Of a DNA stretch of 43,833 bases, positions 1 through 17,394 are shown in pieces; positions within the stretch are counted from its first letter, which is position 1; each line of letters begins with the position of its first letter. Below the pieces are notes generated by a model that was not told where the DNA came from, ran no database searches, and was given only the letters and a program-made list of their open reading frames with translations. A program made the position numbers and the translations under genes. Source of the stretch: Geomonas paludis (lineage in GTDB: Bacteria; Desulfobacterota; Desulfuromonadia; Geobacterales; Geobacteraceae); NCBI RefSeq assembly GCF_014193585.1, contig NZ_BLXY01000019.1:1-43833 (forward strand), written 5' to 3'.

Positions 1-899
1 AGATGGACGGCGCGATCCTGGTTGTTTCCGCAGCTGACGGCCCGATGCCGCAGACCCGCGAGCACATCCTGCTCGCACGTCAGGTCGGCGTCCCCTACAT
101 CGTCGTGTTCCTGAACAAGGCCGACATGGTTGACGACGAGGAGCTCCTCGAGCTGGTCGAGCTGGAAGTGCGCGAACTGCTCTCCTCCTACGACTTCCCG
201 GGCGACGATATCCCGATCATCAAGGGTTCCGCTCTGAAAGGCCTCGAAGGCGACGCAGGCGAACTGGGCGAGCAGGCCATCCTGAAGCTGATGGACGCCG
301 TCGACACCTACATCCCGGAGCCGCAGCGCGCCATCGACCGTCCGTTCCTGATGCCGGTCGAGGACGTGTTCTCCATCTCCGGTCGTGGTACCGTCGCTAC
401 CGGTCGTGTCGAGCGCGGCATCATCAAGGTCGGCGAGGAGGTCGAGGTTGTCGGCATCAAGGCCACCACCAAGACCACCGTTACCGGCGTCGAGATGTTC
501 CGTAAGCTCCTCGACGAGGGCCGTGCCGGCGACAACATCGGCGCACTGCTCCGCGGCGTGAAGCGCGAAGAGATCGAGCGTGGCCAGGTTCTCGCCAAGC
601 CGGGCTCCATCACCCCGCACACCAAGTTCAAAGCCGAAGCCTACATCCTGTCCAAGGAAGAGGGCGGCCGTCACACCCCGTTCTTCAACGGCTACCGTCC
701 GCAGTTCTACTTCAGGACCACCGACGTTACCGGCGTGGTTGACCTCGAAGCCGGTGTCGAGATGGTTATGCCGGGCGACAACGTCTCGGTAACCGTCAAC
801 CTGATCACCCCGATCGCAATGGACGAAGGTCTGCGTTTCGCTATCCGCGAAGGCGGCCGTACCGTCGGTGCAGGCGTCGTCGCCTCCATCATCGAGTAA
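1..899 (+). CDS. tuf: Elongation factor Tu, first copy (5' end outside window)
   Basis: EF-Tu carries aminoacyl-tRNA to the ribosomal A site as a GTP complex in the cytoplasm. The window opens inside codon 98, so residues 99-396 are present, judged by alignment to the complete copy at 16172-17362. Seen here are the NKAD guanine-specificity motif and the two beta-barrel domains, ending in [10 protein letters not shown]. The P-loop and DCPGH motifs lie upstream of the window. The two copies differ at about fourteen bases over this stretch, and at only one residue (Leu here, Met in the other copy, in the sequence EQAI-x-KLMDA). Similarity stops at the stop codon. rpmG follows 66 bp downstream. 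Confidence 0.98.
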   Translation, partial: MDGAILVVSAADGPMPQTREHILLARQVGVPYIVVFLNKADMVDDEELLELVELEVRELLSSYDFPGDDIPIIKGSALKGLEGDAGELGEQAILKLMDAVDTYIPEPQRAIDRPFLMPVEDVFSISGRGTVATGRVERGIIKVGEEVEVVGIKATTKTTVTGVEMFRKLLDEGRAGDNIGALLRGVKREEIERGQVLAKPGSITPHTKFKAEAYILSKEEGGRHTPFFNGYRPQFYFRTTDVTGVVDLEAGVEMVMPGDNVSVTVNLITPIAMDEGLRFAIREGGRTVGAGVVASIIE

Positions 900-965
900 A
901 ACCTTTCGGGTTGTGAGTCCCGGAAGCATCGGGACACGATAATAGTTTGAAAAGGACGAAAGAAA

Positions 966-1118
966 ATGCCTAGAGACATCATCACCCTTGGCTGCACCGA
1001 GTGCAAACAGCGTAACTATACCACCACGAAGAACAAGAAGAATACGCCGCAGAAGCTGGAGTTCAACAAGTACTGCCGCTTCTGCCAGAAGCACACGCCG
1101 CACAAGGAAACCAAATAG
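966..1118 (+). CDS. rpmG: 50S ribosomal protein L33, zinc type
   Basis: This 50-residue basic protein of the large subunit begins [10 protein letters not shown] and has two CxxC pairs (C10/C13 and C37/C40). That marks it as the zinc-ribbon (C+) form of L33. An AAAGGA ribosome binding site lies 5' of the ATG. It sits between tuf and tRNA-Trp ahead of secE-nusG, a common arrangement in bacteria. The two cysteine pairs and the length match the family well. Confidence 0.96.
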   Translation: MPRDIITLGCTECKQRNYTTTKNKKNTPQKLEFNKYCRFCQKHTPHKETK

Positions 1119-1126
1119 TTTGATTT

Positions 1127-1154
1127 GGGGATCCTGGAACTGTCCAGGATCCCC
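1127..1154 (+). promoter_or_regulatory. Perfect 12-bp hairpin between rpmG and tRNA-Trp
   Basis: GGGGATCCTGGA (1127-1138) is an exact inverted repeat of 1143-1154, with a four-base loop (ACTG). No T-run follows, so it is not a classic intrinsic terminator. It begins 8 nt after the rpmG stop codon and ends 6 nt before the mature tRNA 5' end. A role in protecting the mRNA 3' end or as an RNase processing site for tRNA release is inferred. Confidence 0.6.
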
Positions 1155-1160
1155 CGCCGC

Positions 1161-1237
1161 AGGCCAGTAGCTCTAACGGCTAGAGCACCGGTCTCCAAAA
1201 CCGGGTGTTGGGGGTTCGAATCCCTCCTGGCCTGCCA
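1161..1237 (+). tRNA. tRNA-Trp (anticodon CCA)
   Basis: A complete cloverleaf is visible. The acceptor stem is AGGCCAG with CTGGCCT; the D stem is GCTC/GAGC; the anticodon stem CCGGT/ACCGG carries loop CTCCAAA, giving anticodon CCA at 1195-1197; the T arm contains GGTTCGAAT. The 3' CCA is encoded (1235-1237) and is followed at once by eight T residues. It reads UGG codons. It lies between rpmG and secE, so it is probably cut from a longer transcript, although a local promoter cannot be excluded. Confidence 0.97.
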
Positions 1238-1270
1238 TTTTTTTTATCTTCACGAAGTGAGGAGTGACAA

Positions 1271-1456
1271 GTGCTCGCGAAAGCCAAGACTTTTTTTGAG
1301 GATGTACAGGCGGAGCTCGCCAAGGTGACTTGGCCGACCCGTAAAGAGACCTTCTCTACTGCTCAGGTAGTTGTCGTCATCATCGTGATCATCTCACTTT
1401 ACCTTGGCGTCTGCGACGTGGTCCTTACTAAGCTCATCAAGTCGATTATCCGCTAG
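1271..1456 (+). CDS. secE: Preprotein translocase subunit SecE
   Basis: SecE is the small essential clamp subunit of the SecYEG channel in the inner membrane. The 61-residue product has the short one-helix form: an amphipathic N-terminal part with the conserved VTWPTRKE signature (about residues 19-26), then a single hydrophobic membrane segment (about 32-52). The GTG start is supported by GAGGAG a few bases upstream. nusG follows after 12 bp, the standard secE-nusG pairing. Its partner SecY is encoded at 26474-27781. Confidence 0.96.
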   Translation: MLAKAKTFFEDVQAELAKVTWPTRKETFSTAQVVVVIIVIISLYLGVCDVVLTKLIKSIIR

Positions 1457-1468
1457 AGGACTCATCAA

Positions 1469-1996
1469 ATGGCACACAAATGGTACGGCGTACATACCTA
1501 CTCCGGCTTCGAGAACAAGGTGCGGCTCTCGCTGGCAGAGCGCATCAAGAATCTCGAGATGGAGGAGTTCTTCGGCGAGATCCTGATCCCGTGCGAAACC
1601 GTCGTCGAACTTAAGAAGGGGGAGAAGAAGACTTCTTCCAGGAAGTTCTTCCCCGGATACATCCTGGTGAACATGGAACTGAACGACGACACCTGGCACG
1701 TGGTCAAGGAGACCGCGAAGGTTACCGGGTTCGTCGGTGGCAATAATCCCTTCCCGATCCCGGACGACGAAGTCAACAAGATCACCAAGAGGATGGAAGA
1801 GGGTGCCGAGAAGCCCCGTCCCAAGGTCCTCTTCGAAGTGGGCGAGACGGTCAGGGTCATCGACGGTCCCTTCCTCAACTTCTCGGGTGTGGTCGAGGAC
1901 GTCAAGCCGGACAAGGGGAAACTCAAGGTCATGGTAAGCATCTTCGGGCGTGCGACCCCGGTCGAGCTCGAATTCATGCAGGTAGAAAAGCAGTAG
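1469..1996 (+). CDS. nusG: Transcription termination/antitermination protein NusG
   Basis: NusG binds RNA polymerase, suppresses pausing, and links the polymerase to Rho or to the ribosome. The 175-residue protein opens with the NGN fold ([16 protein letters not shown]) and closes with a KOW domain ([20 protein letters not shown], about residues 125-144). Length and domain order are normal. It is followed by rplK, forming the usual secE-nusG-rplK-rplA run. The 64-bp gap to rplK contains an AAAAAGGAG ribosome binding site and no obvious promoter. Confidence 0.98.
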   Translation: MAHKWYGVHTYSGFENKVRLSLAERIKNLEMEEFFGEILIPCETVVELKKGEKKTSSRKFFPGYILVNMELNDDTWHVVKETAKVTGFVGGNNPFPIPDDEVNKITKRMEEGAEKPRPKVLFEVGETVRVIDGPFLNFSGVVEDVKPDKGKLKVMVSIFGRATPVELEFMQVEKQ

Positions 1997-2060
1997 GGGA
2001 GACCCTCTGTTACCGATAGAAGCTTCAGGCAGTTCGAAGGAATGAAAAAGGAGTAGGAAA

Positions 2061-2483
2061 ATGGCGAAAAAGATCACCGGTTACATAAAGCTGCAGGTAC
2101 CCGCAGGGAAGGCAAACCCGTCTCCTCCGATCGGTCCCGCACTCGGTCAGCACGGCGTCAACATCATGGAGTTCTGCAAGGCCTTCAACGCGAAGACCCA
2201 GGCGGACGAAGGGACCATCACCCCGGTCGTGATCACTGTCTACGCCGACAGGTCCTTCACCTTCATCACCAAGACTCCGCCGGCTCCGGTTCTCATCAAG
2301 AAAGCTCTCGGCCTGCAGAGCGGCTCCGCTACCCCCAACAAGACCAAGGTCGGCAAGCTGACCAAGGAGCAGGTACGCGAGATCGCAACGAAGAAGATGC
2401 CCGACCTCAATGCCGCGAGCCTTGAGGCTGCCATGAAGACCATTGAAGGTACCGCGCGCAGCATGGGCGTTGAAATAGCTTAA
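2061..2483 (+). CDS. rplK: 50S ribosomal protein L11
   Basis: L11 forms the base of the GTPase-associated stalk on 23S rRNA. It is the target region of thiopeptide antibiotics and is needed for RelA sensing of stalled ribosomes. The 140-residue protein has the N-terminal [20 protein letters not shown] segment and a C-terminal RNA-binding domain ([17 protein letters not shown]). rplA follows after 22 bp, as in most bacteria. L1 may feed back on this pair, but I did not identify an L1 binding structure upstream. Confidence 0.98.
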   Translation: MAKKITGYIKLQVPAGKANPSPPIGPALGQHGVNIMEFCKAFNAKTQADEGTITPVVITVYADRSFTFITKTPPAPVLIKKALGLQSGSATPNKTKVGKLTKEQVREIATKKMPDLNAASLEAAMKTIEGTARSMGVEIA

Positions 2484-2505
2484 GTTAAAGAGAGGGTTAT
2501 CAGAA

Positions 2506-3207
2506 ATGTCTATGACAAAAAAGCTTAAAGAGGCTCGCGCCAAGGTCGACAGGACCAAAACCTATCCCCTGACCGACGGCCTTGAGCTCGTGAAGAGCGC
2601 GGCTTATGCGAAGTTCGACGAGACCGTCGACCTGGTGGTGAAGCTGGGTGTTGACCCGCGTCACGCCGACCAGATGGTCCGCGGCGCCGTAGTGCTCCCC
2701 AACGGTCTCGGCAAGGACGTGCGCGTCCTGGTCTTCGCCAAGGGTGAGAAGGAGAAGGAGGCCCGCGAGGCCGGTGCCGATTACGTCGGTGCCGACGACC
2801 TGGTCGCCAAGATCCAGGAAGGCTGGTTCGAGTTCGATACCGCCATCGCTACCCCGGACATGATGGGTGTGGTCGGTAAGATCGGTAAGCTCCTCGGACC
2901 CCGCGGCCTGATGCCGAACCCGAAGGTCGGTACCGTGACCTTCGACCTGGGCCGCGCCATCAAGGAGTCCAAGTCCGGTAAGGTCGAGTTCCGCGTCGAG
3001 AAGGCCGGTATCATCCATGCCCCGGTGGGCAAGGTCTCCTTCAGCGCCGAAACCCTGAAGCAGAACGTCACCGCCCTGGTGGAAGCCCTCCAGAAGGCGA
3101 AGCCGGCTGCCGCAAAGGGCACCTACATGAAGAAGGTCTCCGTATCTTCCACCATGGGCCCGGGCGTGAACATCGATCTCGCTGACATCAGCGCGATCTT
3201 GAAATAA
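2506..3207 (+). CDS. rplA: 50S ribosomal protein L1
   Basis: L1 forms the mobile stalk that guides deacylated tRNA from the E site. The 233-residue product has the two-domain L1 fold. Conserved segments are [20 protein letters not shown] near the N-terminus, [14 protein letters not shown] in the hinge region, and STMGPGV near the C-terminus. In many bacteria L1 also represses its own rplK-rplA mRNA. It is followed by a 239-bp non-coding leader before rplJ. Confidence 0.98.
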   Translation: MSMTKKLKEARAKVDRTKTYPLTDGLELVKSAAYAKFDETVDLVVKLGVDPRHADQMVRGAVVLPNGLGKDVRVLVFAKGEKEKEAREAGADYVGADDLVAKIQEGWFEFDTAIATPDMMGVVGKIGKLLGPRGLMPNPKVGTVTFDLGRAIKESKSGKVEFRVEKAGIIHAPVGKVSFSAETLKQNVTALVEALQKAKPAAAKGTYMKKVSVSSTMGPGVNIDLADISAILK

Positions 3208-3446
3208 AGAGCAGTACTAGCTGTAAAGCCAAAGTCAAAGACAGTGGGTGCCTAGAAACAGATAAAGATTAAGATAAAGATTTAGGTTTCCTCAGTCTCA
3301 ATCTCAGTCTTAATCTGCTTTCCAGGTTTAAATGCCTCCGGGCGGCCAACCGAGACTTGCAGATGTTGCGCGAAAATGTACGTTCCGCAACTTCCTGACT
3401 TTGGCGGGGTTTCGTACCCGTATACCAAAAGAAAGGAGGAAGGCGC
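3208..3446 (+). promoter_or_regulatory. Structured rplJ leader, candidate L10(L12)4 autoregulatory region
   Basis: These 239 nt between rplA and rplJ hold no gene. They contain a purine-rich run and a 9-bp inverted repeat (AGATTAAGA at 3266-3274 with TCTTAATCT at 3308-3316). A second structure has an outer stem (3345-3349 with 3401-3405) around an inner stem (GTTGCG 3365-3370 with CGCAAC 3386-3391). A small GGGT/ACCC hairpin lies at 3407-3419, just before the AAGGAGGA ribosome binding site. The L10-L12 complex is known to bind such leaders in other bacteria; assigning that here rests on position and structure only. No clear promoter was seen. Confidence 0.5.
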
Positions 3447-3968
3447 TTGAATAAGGAAAACAAGCAAGAACTTGTTGCCGAAATGCACGACAAGCTCCAG
3501 AGGGCGCAGGCGGTATTCCTCGCGGATTTCCGCGGGATGAACGTCGGCCAGGCCACCGAGCTCAGAAATGAGCTTAGGAAAGCCAACGCGGAGTACAAGG
3601 TCGTCAAGAACACCCTGCTCGAGATCGCTTCCAAGGGGACCGACAAGGAAGGTCTGTCGCAGTACTACGCAGGCCCCACCGCTATCGCCCTTTGCTACGA
3701 CGATCCCGTCGCGGCGGCCAAGGTGCTGTCCCGCTTCAACAAGGAAAACACCAACCCGTTTACCTTGAAAGCTGGCGTGCTCACCGGCAAGACCATCAAC
3801 GTGGCTGAGATCCAGGCTCTGGCAGACCTGCCGAGCCGCGAAGTGCTCATCGCCAAGATGCTGGGCAGCATGCAGGCACCGGCAAGCAACTTCGTACGCG
3901 TTCTCGCGGCTGTCCCGGGCGGTTTCGTACGCGCGCTCGAGCAGATCAGGATCCAGAAGGCTGCCTAG
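3447..3968 (+). CDS. rplJ: 50S ribosomal protein L10
   Basis: L10 anchors the L7/L12 dimers to the ribosomal stalk. The 173-residue product begins [17 protein letters not shown] and contains the conserved [18 protein letters not shown] and VVKNTLL segments. The C-terminal helix that holds L7/L12 ends at [14 protein letters not shown]. The start is TTG at 3447, chosen because AAGGAGGA lies six bases upstream. rplL follows after 60 bp, so the two are presumably co-regulated. Confidence 0.97.
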   Translation: MNKENKQELVAEMHDKLQRAQAVFLADFRGMNVGQATELRNELRKANAEYKVVKNTLLEIASKGTDKEGLSQYYAGPTAIALCYDDPVAAAKVLSRFNKENTNPFTLKAGVLTGKTINVAEIQALADLPSREVLIAKMLGSMQAPASNFVRVLAAVPGGFVRALEQIRIQKAA

Positions 3969-4028
3969 TCGCAGTCACCGACAATTTTCGCTTTAAACAT
4001 CTAACAATATTCTCTGGAGGAGAAAGAA

Positions 4029-4409
4029 ATGGCTATCACCAAAGAAGAAGTAATCAGCTTCATTGAGAACATGTCCGTCCTCGAACTTGCCGGCCTCGTG
4101 AAAGAGCTCGAAGAGAAGTTCGGCGTATCCGCAGCCGCTCCGGTTGCCGTTGCTGCTGCTGGCGCTCCGGCTGCTGCTGCTGAAGCTGCTGAAGAGAAGA
4201 CCGAGTTCGACGTCATCCTGAAGTCCGCTGGCGCCAACAAGATCGGCGTCATCAAGGTCGTTCGCGGCCTGACCTCCCTGGGCCTCAAAGAAGCCAAGGA
4301 CCTGGTCGACGGCGCTCCGCAGCCGGTCAAGACTGGCATCTCCAAAGAAGAAGCTGCCGACGCACAGAAGCAGCTGGTCGAGGCAGGCGCAGAAGTGGAA
4401 GTTAAGTAA
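4029..4409 (+). CDS. rplL: 50S ribosomal protein L7/L12
   Basis: This is the multi-copy acidic stalk protein that recruits EF-Tu, EF-G and other translational GTPases. The 126-residue product shows an N-terminal dimerisation region ([19 protein letters not shown]), an Ala/Pro-rich flexible hinge (about residues 35-57), and a C-terminal globular domain with the conserved [20 protein letters not shown] stretch. A strong CTGGAGGAG site precedes the ATG. An attenuator-like hairpin separates it from rpoB, which fits the need for far more L12 than RNA polymerase. Confidence 0.98.
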   Translation: MAITKEEVISFIENMSVLELAGLVKELEEKFGVSAAAPVAVAAAGAPAAAAEAAEEKTEFDVILKSAGANKIGVIKVVRGLTSLGLKEAKDLVDGAPQPVKTGISKEEAADAQKQLVEAGAEVEVK

Positions 4410-4434
4410 GCAGCTTCGCACCGATCTTTACCAA

Positions 4435-4470
4435 AGCCAAGGTCGCTTTTTGCGGCCTTGGCTGTTCTAT
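4435..4470 (+). terminator. rplL-rpoB attenuator/partial terminator
   Basis: A 12-bp stem (AGCCAAGGTCGC 4435-4446 with GCGGCCTTGGCT 4452-4463, one G-T wobble) has a TTTTT loop and is followed by the T-rich but interrupted GTTCTATTTT. It lies 25 nt after rplL and about 100 nt before rpoB, where a partial terminator is well known in E. coli. The imperfect T-run suggests incomplete termination, so rpoBC would be read at a lower level than the ribosomal genes. Confidence 0.75.
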
Positions 4471-4571
4471 TTTAGTTTGAGGCCGCTTCACCCCGCAGCC
4501 CCGTCCGACCAGAACAGCAGGAAATTCAAGGGGGTGGAGGTCTTCCAAGGCGTTCACCACAAGGAGAAGAT

Positions 4572-8687
<4,116 letters not shown>

Positions 8688-8695
8688 GTTCGTCT

Positions 8696-8760
8696 GTCGG
8701 ACCGGTCCGACTAGTCTGACTAGTCCGGCCGGTCCGAGTCCGACAGTTCGACCGTCCGAC
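8696..8760 (+). repeat. 9-bp-period repeat and strong hairpin between rpoB and rpoC
   Basis: A perfect 16-bp palindrome (GTCGGACCGGTCCGAC, 8696-8711) overlaps a larger stem-loop. Its arms are 8699-8714 and 8720-8735, with loop TCTGA; 15 of 16 positions pair, one as G-T. Read linearly, the stretch is a degenerate 9-bp repeat built on GTCCGACTA, GTCTGACTA and GTCCGGCCG. No T-run follows. The spacer is non-coding and ends with the rpoC ribosome binding site AAGGAGGAAAA. It may stabilise or process the mRNA; that is inference. Confidence 0.7.
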
Positions 8761-8809
8761 GCAGCTTGAAACAGATAACGTAACTCCTACCGCCAAGGAG
8801 GAAAATACT

Positions 8810-12955
<4,146 letters not shown>

Positions 12956-12963
12956 TCCAGTAT

Positions 12964-13015
12964 CCGGCCAGTGAGAGCGGGTTCCTCGCTTTCACTGGCC
13001 GGCGTCTCACTTTTA
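12964..13015 (+). terminator. Terminator-like hairpin after rpoC
   Basis: CCGGCCAGTGA (12964-12974) pairs perfectly with TCACTGGCCGG (12992-13002), and the stem continues inward through GAGCG-type pairs. Downstream is CGTCTCACTTTTATC, with only a short T-run. It lies between the rpoC stop and the rpsL promoter, so it probably ends most rpoBC transcription. Confidence 0.7.
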
Positions 13016-13026
13016 TCAAATAAAAC

Positions 13027-13055
13027 TTGACAAGCACGTACGTTGTTGCTATTTT
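13027..13055 (+). promoter_or_regulatory. Sigma70-type promoter for rpsL-rpsG-fusA-tuf
   Basis: A consensus TTGACA (13027-13032), a 17-bp spacer and TATTTT (13050-13055) lie just downstream of the rpoC terminator. They would start RNA about 53 nt before the rpsL ATG at 13115. The flanking sequence is AT-rich upstream (ATCAAATAAAAC). Confidence 0.75.
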
Positions 13056-13114
13056 CGTCGCTTCCGCGCGCGGGGTACGCCCGTGCGTGGAGAAGAAACG
13101 CGTGAGAGGAATGT

Positions 13115-13486
13115 ATGCCAACTATTAATCAGCTTATTCGTCACGGTCGGGAGTCAAAGGGTGAAAAATCCACTGCTCCGGCACTCAGGAGCTGCCCGCA
13201 GAAGAGGGGCGTTTGCACCAGGGTTTACACCACAACCCCGAAGAAACCGAACTCCGCGCTTCGTAAAGTCGCCAGGGTAAGGCTTACCAACGGCGTCGAG
13301 GTGACCTCCTACATTCCGGGTGTTGGTCACAACCTCCAGGAACACTCCGTCGTCCTGATCAGGGGCGGCAGGGTAAAGGACCTTCCGGGTGTTCGTTACC
13401 ACATCGTCCGCGGTACGCTCGACTCCGTCGGCGTCAAGGGTCGTATGAAGAGCCGTTCCAAGTACGGTGCGAAGAGGCCCAAGTAA
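13115..13486 (+). CDS. rpsL: 30S ribosomal protein S12
   Basis: S12 sits at the decoding centre and controls tRNA selection accuracy. The 123-residue protein starts [12 protein letters not shown]. It has the [19 protein letters not shown] loop with K43 and the [13 protein letters not shown] loop with K88 and D89 (modified to methylthio-Asp in many bacteria). Both lysines are the streptomycin-sensitive residues. A GAGAGGA site precedes the ATG. The last codons are part of a 27-bp tandem duplication that runs past the stop. rpsG follows after 52 bp. Confidence 0.98.
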   Translation: MPTINQLIRHGRESKGEKSTAPALRSCPQKRGVCTRVYTTTPKKPNSALRKVARVRLTNGVEVTSYIPGVGHNLQEHSVVLIRGGRVKDLPGVRYHIVRGTLDSVGVKGRMKSRSKYGAKRPK

Positions 13487-13516
13487 CCGTACGGTGCAGA
13501 AAGACCCAAGTAACCG
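13463..13516 (+). repeat. Tandem duplication of the rpsL 3' end
   Basis: The 27 bases 13463-13489, covering the last seven codons, stop and first bases after rpsL, are repeated directly at 13490-13516 with 23 of 27 identical. The second copy contains the same CCCAAGTAACCG end, but it lies after the first stop and so is untranslated. It looks like a local slippage or unequal-crossover duplication that has partly decayed. Confidence 0.85.
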
Positions 13517-13538
13517 ATTTTAAGTGAGAGGTTAAGAC

Positions 13539-14009
13539 ATGCCAAGAAGAAGAGAAGTAGCAAAGCGGGTGATCCTCCCGGATCCGAAATACGGTGACAG
13601 GGTGGTTGCCAAGCTGATCAATATAATCATGCTGGACGGCAAGAAGTCCACCGCCGAGAAAGCTCTCTACGGTGCCCTCGAGATCGCGGCCGGCAAGGCC
13701 GGCGACGAGCCGGTCAAGGTGCTCAAGAAGTGCCTGGACAACATCAAGCCGATGCTGGAAGTCAAGTCCCGCAGGGTCGGTGGCTCCACCTACCAGGTTC
13801 CGGTCGAAGTCCGTCCGGAGCGTCGCATGTCCCTGGCCATGCGCTGGCTGGTGAAGTACTCCAACGCCCGCAGCGAGAAGACCGTCACCGACAAGCTCGC
13901 CGGCGAGATCCTCGACGCTTACAACAACCGCGGTTCCGCGGTGAAGAAGCGTGAGGACACCCATAAGATGGCAGAGGCCAACCGCGCCTTCGCCCATTAC
14001 CGCTGGTAG
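13539..14009 (+). CDS. rpsG: 30S ribosomal protein S7
   Basis: S7 is a primary 16S rRNA binding protein of the small-subunit head, near the E-site tRNA. The 156-residue product has the normal opening [20 protein letters not shown], the conserved [21 protein letters not shown] beta-hairpin region, and the C-terminal helix ending NRAFAHYRW. An AGTGAGAGG-like site precedes the ATG. In enterobacteria S7 represses the str operon, but I did not identify the target structure here. Confidence 0.98.
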   Translation: MPRRREVAKRVILPDPKYGDRVVAKLINIIMLDGKKSTAEKALYGALEIAAGKAGDEPVKVLKKCLDNIKPMLEVKSRRVGGSTYQVPVEVRPERRMSLAMRWLVKYSNARSEKTVTDKLAGEILDAYNNRGSAVKKREDTHKMAEANRAFAHYRW

Positions 14010-14059
14010 TTTCAGGCGGCACCCTTTAAGGCTTAGAAAGCAACTCGGAGGAACAGTAA

Positions 14060-16138
14060 GTGGCACGTCAGGTTTCGTTGGAAATGACCCGTAATATCGG
14101 GATCATGGCTCACATAGATGCAGGGAAGACCACCACCACGGAGCGTATTCTCTACTACACCGGTGTTTCCCACAAGATCGGCGAGGTCCATGACGGCGCC
14201 GCTACTATGGACTGGATGGAGCAGGAGCAGGAGCGTGGTATCACCATCACCTCCGCAGCTACCACCTGCAACTGGAAAGACCACCGTATCAACATCATCG
14301 ACACCCCGGGTCACGTCGACTTCACCATCGAGGTCGAGCGTTCCCTGCGTGTTCTCGACGGCGCTGTCGCCGTGTTCTGCTCGGTCGGCGGCGTTGAGCC
14401 CCAGTCCGAGACCGTCTGGCGCCAGGCCGACAAGTACCGCGTTCCGCGTATCGCGTTCATCAACAAGATGGACCGTATCGGCGCAGACTTCTTCCGCGGC
14501 ATCGCCATGATCAAGGACCGCCTCAAGGCGAACCCGGTCGCCCTGCAGATCCCGATCGGCTCCGAGGAGAACTACAAGGGCCTCGTCGACCTGATCGAGA
14601 TGAAAGGGATCGTCTTCAACGACGAGACCATGGGCGCCGTGTACGACGTGGTCGACATCCCGGCCGATCTGGTCGACCAGGCCAACGAGTACCGCGAGTA
14701 CCTGATCGAAGAAGTCTCCTCGCACGACGACGCGCTGATGGAGAAATACCTGGGTGGCGAGGAGATCTCCAACGCCGAACTGAAGGCGGCCATCCGCCAG
14801 GCAACCCTCGACATCAAGATCTGCCCGGTCATCTGCGGCTCCGCCTTCAAGAACAAGGGCGTGCAGCACCTGCTCGACGCGGTCCTCGACTACATGCCGG
14901 CCCCGACCGACATCCCCGCTATCCAGGGCGTCGACGCCAACACCGAGGCTCCCATCGAGCGTCACGCTTCCGACGACGAGCCGTTCTCGGCCCTGGGCTT
15001 CAAGATCATGACCGACCCGTTCGTGGGCCAGCTCTGCTTCTTCCGCGTCTACTCCGGCGTGATCCAGTCCGGCTCCTACGTGTACAACGCCACCAAGGGC
15101 AAGCGCGAGAGGATCGGCCGCATCCTGAAGATGCACGCCAACAAGCGTGAAGAGATCAAGGAAGTCTACGCGGGCGACATCGCCGCCGCGGTAGGCCTCA
15201 AATACACCACCACCGGCGACACCCTGTGCGACGAGAACCACGCGGTTATCCTCGAGTCCATCGAGTTCCCCGAGCCGGTTATCTCCATCGCCATCGAGCC
15301 GAAGACCAAGGCTGACCAGGAGAAGCTGGGCCTGTCGCTGGGCAAGCTCGCTTCCGAGGACCCGTCCTTCCGCGTCAAGACCGACGAGGAGACCGGCCAG
15401 ACCATCATCTCCGGCATGGGCGAGCTGCACCTCGAGATCATCGTGGACCGTCTGTTCCGCGAGTTCAAGGTTGAGGCCAACGTCGGCAAGCCGCAGGTTG
15501 CTTACCGCGAGACCATCACCAAGAAGGTCAAGGCTGAAGGTAAGTTCGTACGTCAGTCCGGCGGCCGCGGTCAGTTCGGTCACGTCTGGCTCGAGATCGA
15601 GCCGCAGGAGGCCGGCAAGGGCTACGAGTTCGTCGACGCGATCAAGGGCGGCGTCGTTCCCCGCGAGTACATCCCGGCGGTCGACAAGGGCATCAAGGAG
15701 TCTCTCGACAACGGCGTCATGGCCGGCTTCCCGGTGGTCGACGTCAAGGTCACCCTGGTCGACGGTTCCTACCACGAGGTCGACTCCTCCGAGATGGCGT
15801 TCAAGATCGCAGGTTCCATGGGCTTCAAAGAGGGCTGCTCCAAGGCTGCCCCGATCATCCTCGAGCCGATCATGTCGGTAGAGGTCGTGGTTCCGGAAGA
15901 GTACATGGGCGACGTCATCGGCGACCTGAACTCCCGCCGTGGCCGCATCATGGGCATGGAAGGGCGCGCAGGCGCGCAGGTGGTCAACTCGATGGTGCCG
16001 CTGGCACAGATGTTCGGCTACTCCACCGACCTGCGTTCCGCAACCCAGGGTCGTGCGACCTACTCCATGACCTTCGATCATTACGAGCCGGTACCGAAGT
16101 CGGTTGCCGAGGAAATAGTTGCGAAGGCCAAAGGCTAA
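14060..16138 (+). CDS. fusA: Elongation factor G
   Basis: EF-G is the GTPase that drives ribosomal translocation and, with RRF, ribosome recycling. The 692-residue protein has the P-loop [12 protein letters not shown] (K23), the switch II segment [12 protein letters not shown] for guanine recognition, and domains II-V ending [17 protein letters not shown] start at 14060 follows the CTCGGAGGAA site. It lies 50 bp after rpsG and 33 bp before tuf, the usual str-operon order. Confidence 0.99.
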   Translation: MARQVSLEMTRNIGIMAHIDAGKTTTTERILYYTGVSHKIGEVHDGAATMDWMEQEQERGITITSAATTCNWKDHRINIIDTPGHVDFTIEVERSLRVLDGAVAVFCSVGGVEPQSETVWRQADKYRVPRIAFINKMDRIGADFFRGIAMIKDRLKANPVALQIPIGSEENYKGLVDLIEMKGIVFNDETMGAVYDVVDIPADLVDQANEYREYLIEEVSSHDDALMEKYLGGEEISNAELKAAIRQATLDIKICPVICGSAFKNKGVQHLLDAVLDYMPAPTDIPAIQGVDANTEAPIERHASDDEPFSALGFKIMTDPFVGQLCFFRVYSGVIQSGSYVYNATKGKRERIGRILKMHANKREEIKEVYAGDIAAAVGLKYTTTGDTLCDENHAVILESIEFPEPVISIAIEPKTKADQEKLGLSLGKLASEDPSFRVKTDEETGQTIISGMGELHLEIIVDRLFREFKVEANVGKPQVAYRETITKKVKAEGKFVRQSGGRGQFGHVWLEIEPQEAGKGYEFVDAIKGGVVPREYIPAVDKGIKESLDNGVMAGFPVVDVKVTLVDGSYHEVDSSEMAFKIAGSMGFKEGCSKAAPIILEPIMSVEVVVPEEYMGDVIGDLNSRRGRIMGMEGRAGAQVVNSMVPLAQMFGYSTDLRSATQGRATYSMTFDHYEPVPKSVAEEIVAKAKG

Positions 16139-16171
16139 GATAATTCAATTCCCTACTAGGAGGATTCCGAA

Positions 16172-17362
16172 ATGGCAAAAGCTAAATTTGAAAGAACTAA
16201 GCCGCATGTAAACATCGGCACCATCGGCCACGTCGACCACGGCAAGACCACCCTGACCGCTGCTATCACCAAGGTGCTTGCAGGCAAAGGCCAGGCTGAG
16301 TTCAAGGCGTTCGACCAGATCGACAACGCACCGGAAGAGCGTGAGCGTGGTATCACCATCGCTACCGCACACGTCGAGTACGAGACCGACAAGCGTCACT
16401 ACGCACACGTCGACTGCCCGGGCCACGCCGACTACGTAAAGAACATGATCACCGGTGCAGCGCAGATGGACGGCGCGATCCTGGTTGTTTCCGCAGCTGA
16501 CGGCCCGATGCCGCAGACCCGCGAGCACATCCTGCTCGCACGTCAGGTCGGCGTCCCCTACATCGTCGTGTTCCTGAACAAGGCCGACATGGTGGACGAC
16601 GAGGAGCTCCTCGAGCTGGTCGAGCTGGAAGTGCGCGAACTGCTCTCCTCCTACGACTTCCCGGGCGACGATATCCCGATCATCAAGGGTTCCGCTCTGA
16701 AAGGCCTCGAAGGCGATGCAGGCGAGCTGGGCGAGCAGGCCATCATGAAGCTGATGGACGCCGTCGACACCTACATCCCGGAGCCGCAGCGCGCCATCGA
16801 CCGTCCGTTCCTGATGCCGGTCGAGGACGTCTTCTCCATCTCCGGTCGTGGTACCGTCGCCACCGGTCGTGTTGAGCGCGGCATCATCAAGGTCGGCGAG
16901 GAGGTCGAGGTTGTCGGCATCAAGGCCACCACCAAGACCACCGTCACCGGCGTCGAGATGTTCCGTAAGCTCCTCGACGAGGGCCGTGCCGGCGACAACA
17001 TCGGCGCACTGCTCCGCGGCGTGAAGCGTGAGGAGATCGAGCGTGGCCAGGTTCTTGCCAAGCCGGGCTCCATCACCCCGCACACCAAGTTCAAGGCCGA
17101 AGCCTACATCCTGTCCAAGGAAGAGGGCGGCCGTCACACCCCGTTCTTCAACGGCTACCGTCCGCAGTTCTACTTCAGGACCACCGACGTTACCGGCGTG
17201 GTTGACCTCGAAGCCGGCGTCGAGATGGTTATGCCGGGCGACAACGTCTCGGTAACCGTCAACCTGATCACCCCGATCGCAATGGACGAAGGTCTGCGTT
17301 TCGCTATCCGCGAAGGCGGCCGTACCGTCGGTGCAGGGGTCGTCGCCTCCATCATCGAGTAA
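16172..17362 (+). CDS. tuf: Elongation factor Tu, second copy (complete)
   Basis: This full 396-residue EF-Tu delivers aminoacyl-tRNA to the ribosome. The P-loop [10 protein letters not shown] (residues 19-28, K25), the DCPGHADY switch and the NKAD motif are intact, followed by the two beta-barrel domains. The start ATG has CTAGGAGGA upstream. It is the second member of a duplicated pair, with the first partly seen at 1-899. Their near identity inside the coding sequence and unrelated flanks point to gene conversion. A hairpin and then rpsJ follow. Confidence 0.99.
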   Translation: MAKAKFERTKPHVNIGTIGHVDHGKTTLTAAITKVLAGKGQAEFKAFDQIDNAPEERERGITIATAHVEYETDKRHYAHVDCPGHADYVKNMITGAAQMDGAILVVSAADGPMPQTREHILLARQVGVPYIVVFLNKADMVDDEELLELVELEVRELLSSYDFPGDDIPIIKGSALKGLEGDAGELGEQAIMKLMDAVDTYIPEPQRAIDRPFLMPVEDVFSISGRGTVATGRVERGIIKVGEEVEVVGIKATTKTTVTGVEMFRKLLDEGRAGDNIGALLRGVKREEIERGQVLAKPGSITPHTKFKAEAYILSKEEGGRHTPFFNGYRPQFYFRTTDVTGVVDLEAGVEMVMPGDNVSVTVNLITPIAMDEGLRFAIREGGRTVGAGVVASIIE

Positions 17363-17394
17363 GAATAGAAAAACATACGGTTTTCAGGTCCGGG

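Noticed and set aside
900..965. Insertion sequence or recombination site near the duplicated tuf genes
   Set aside because: No terminal repeats, transposase or target duplications are seen. The duplication is ancient and typical of bacteria.
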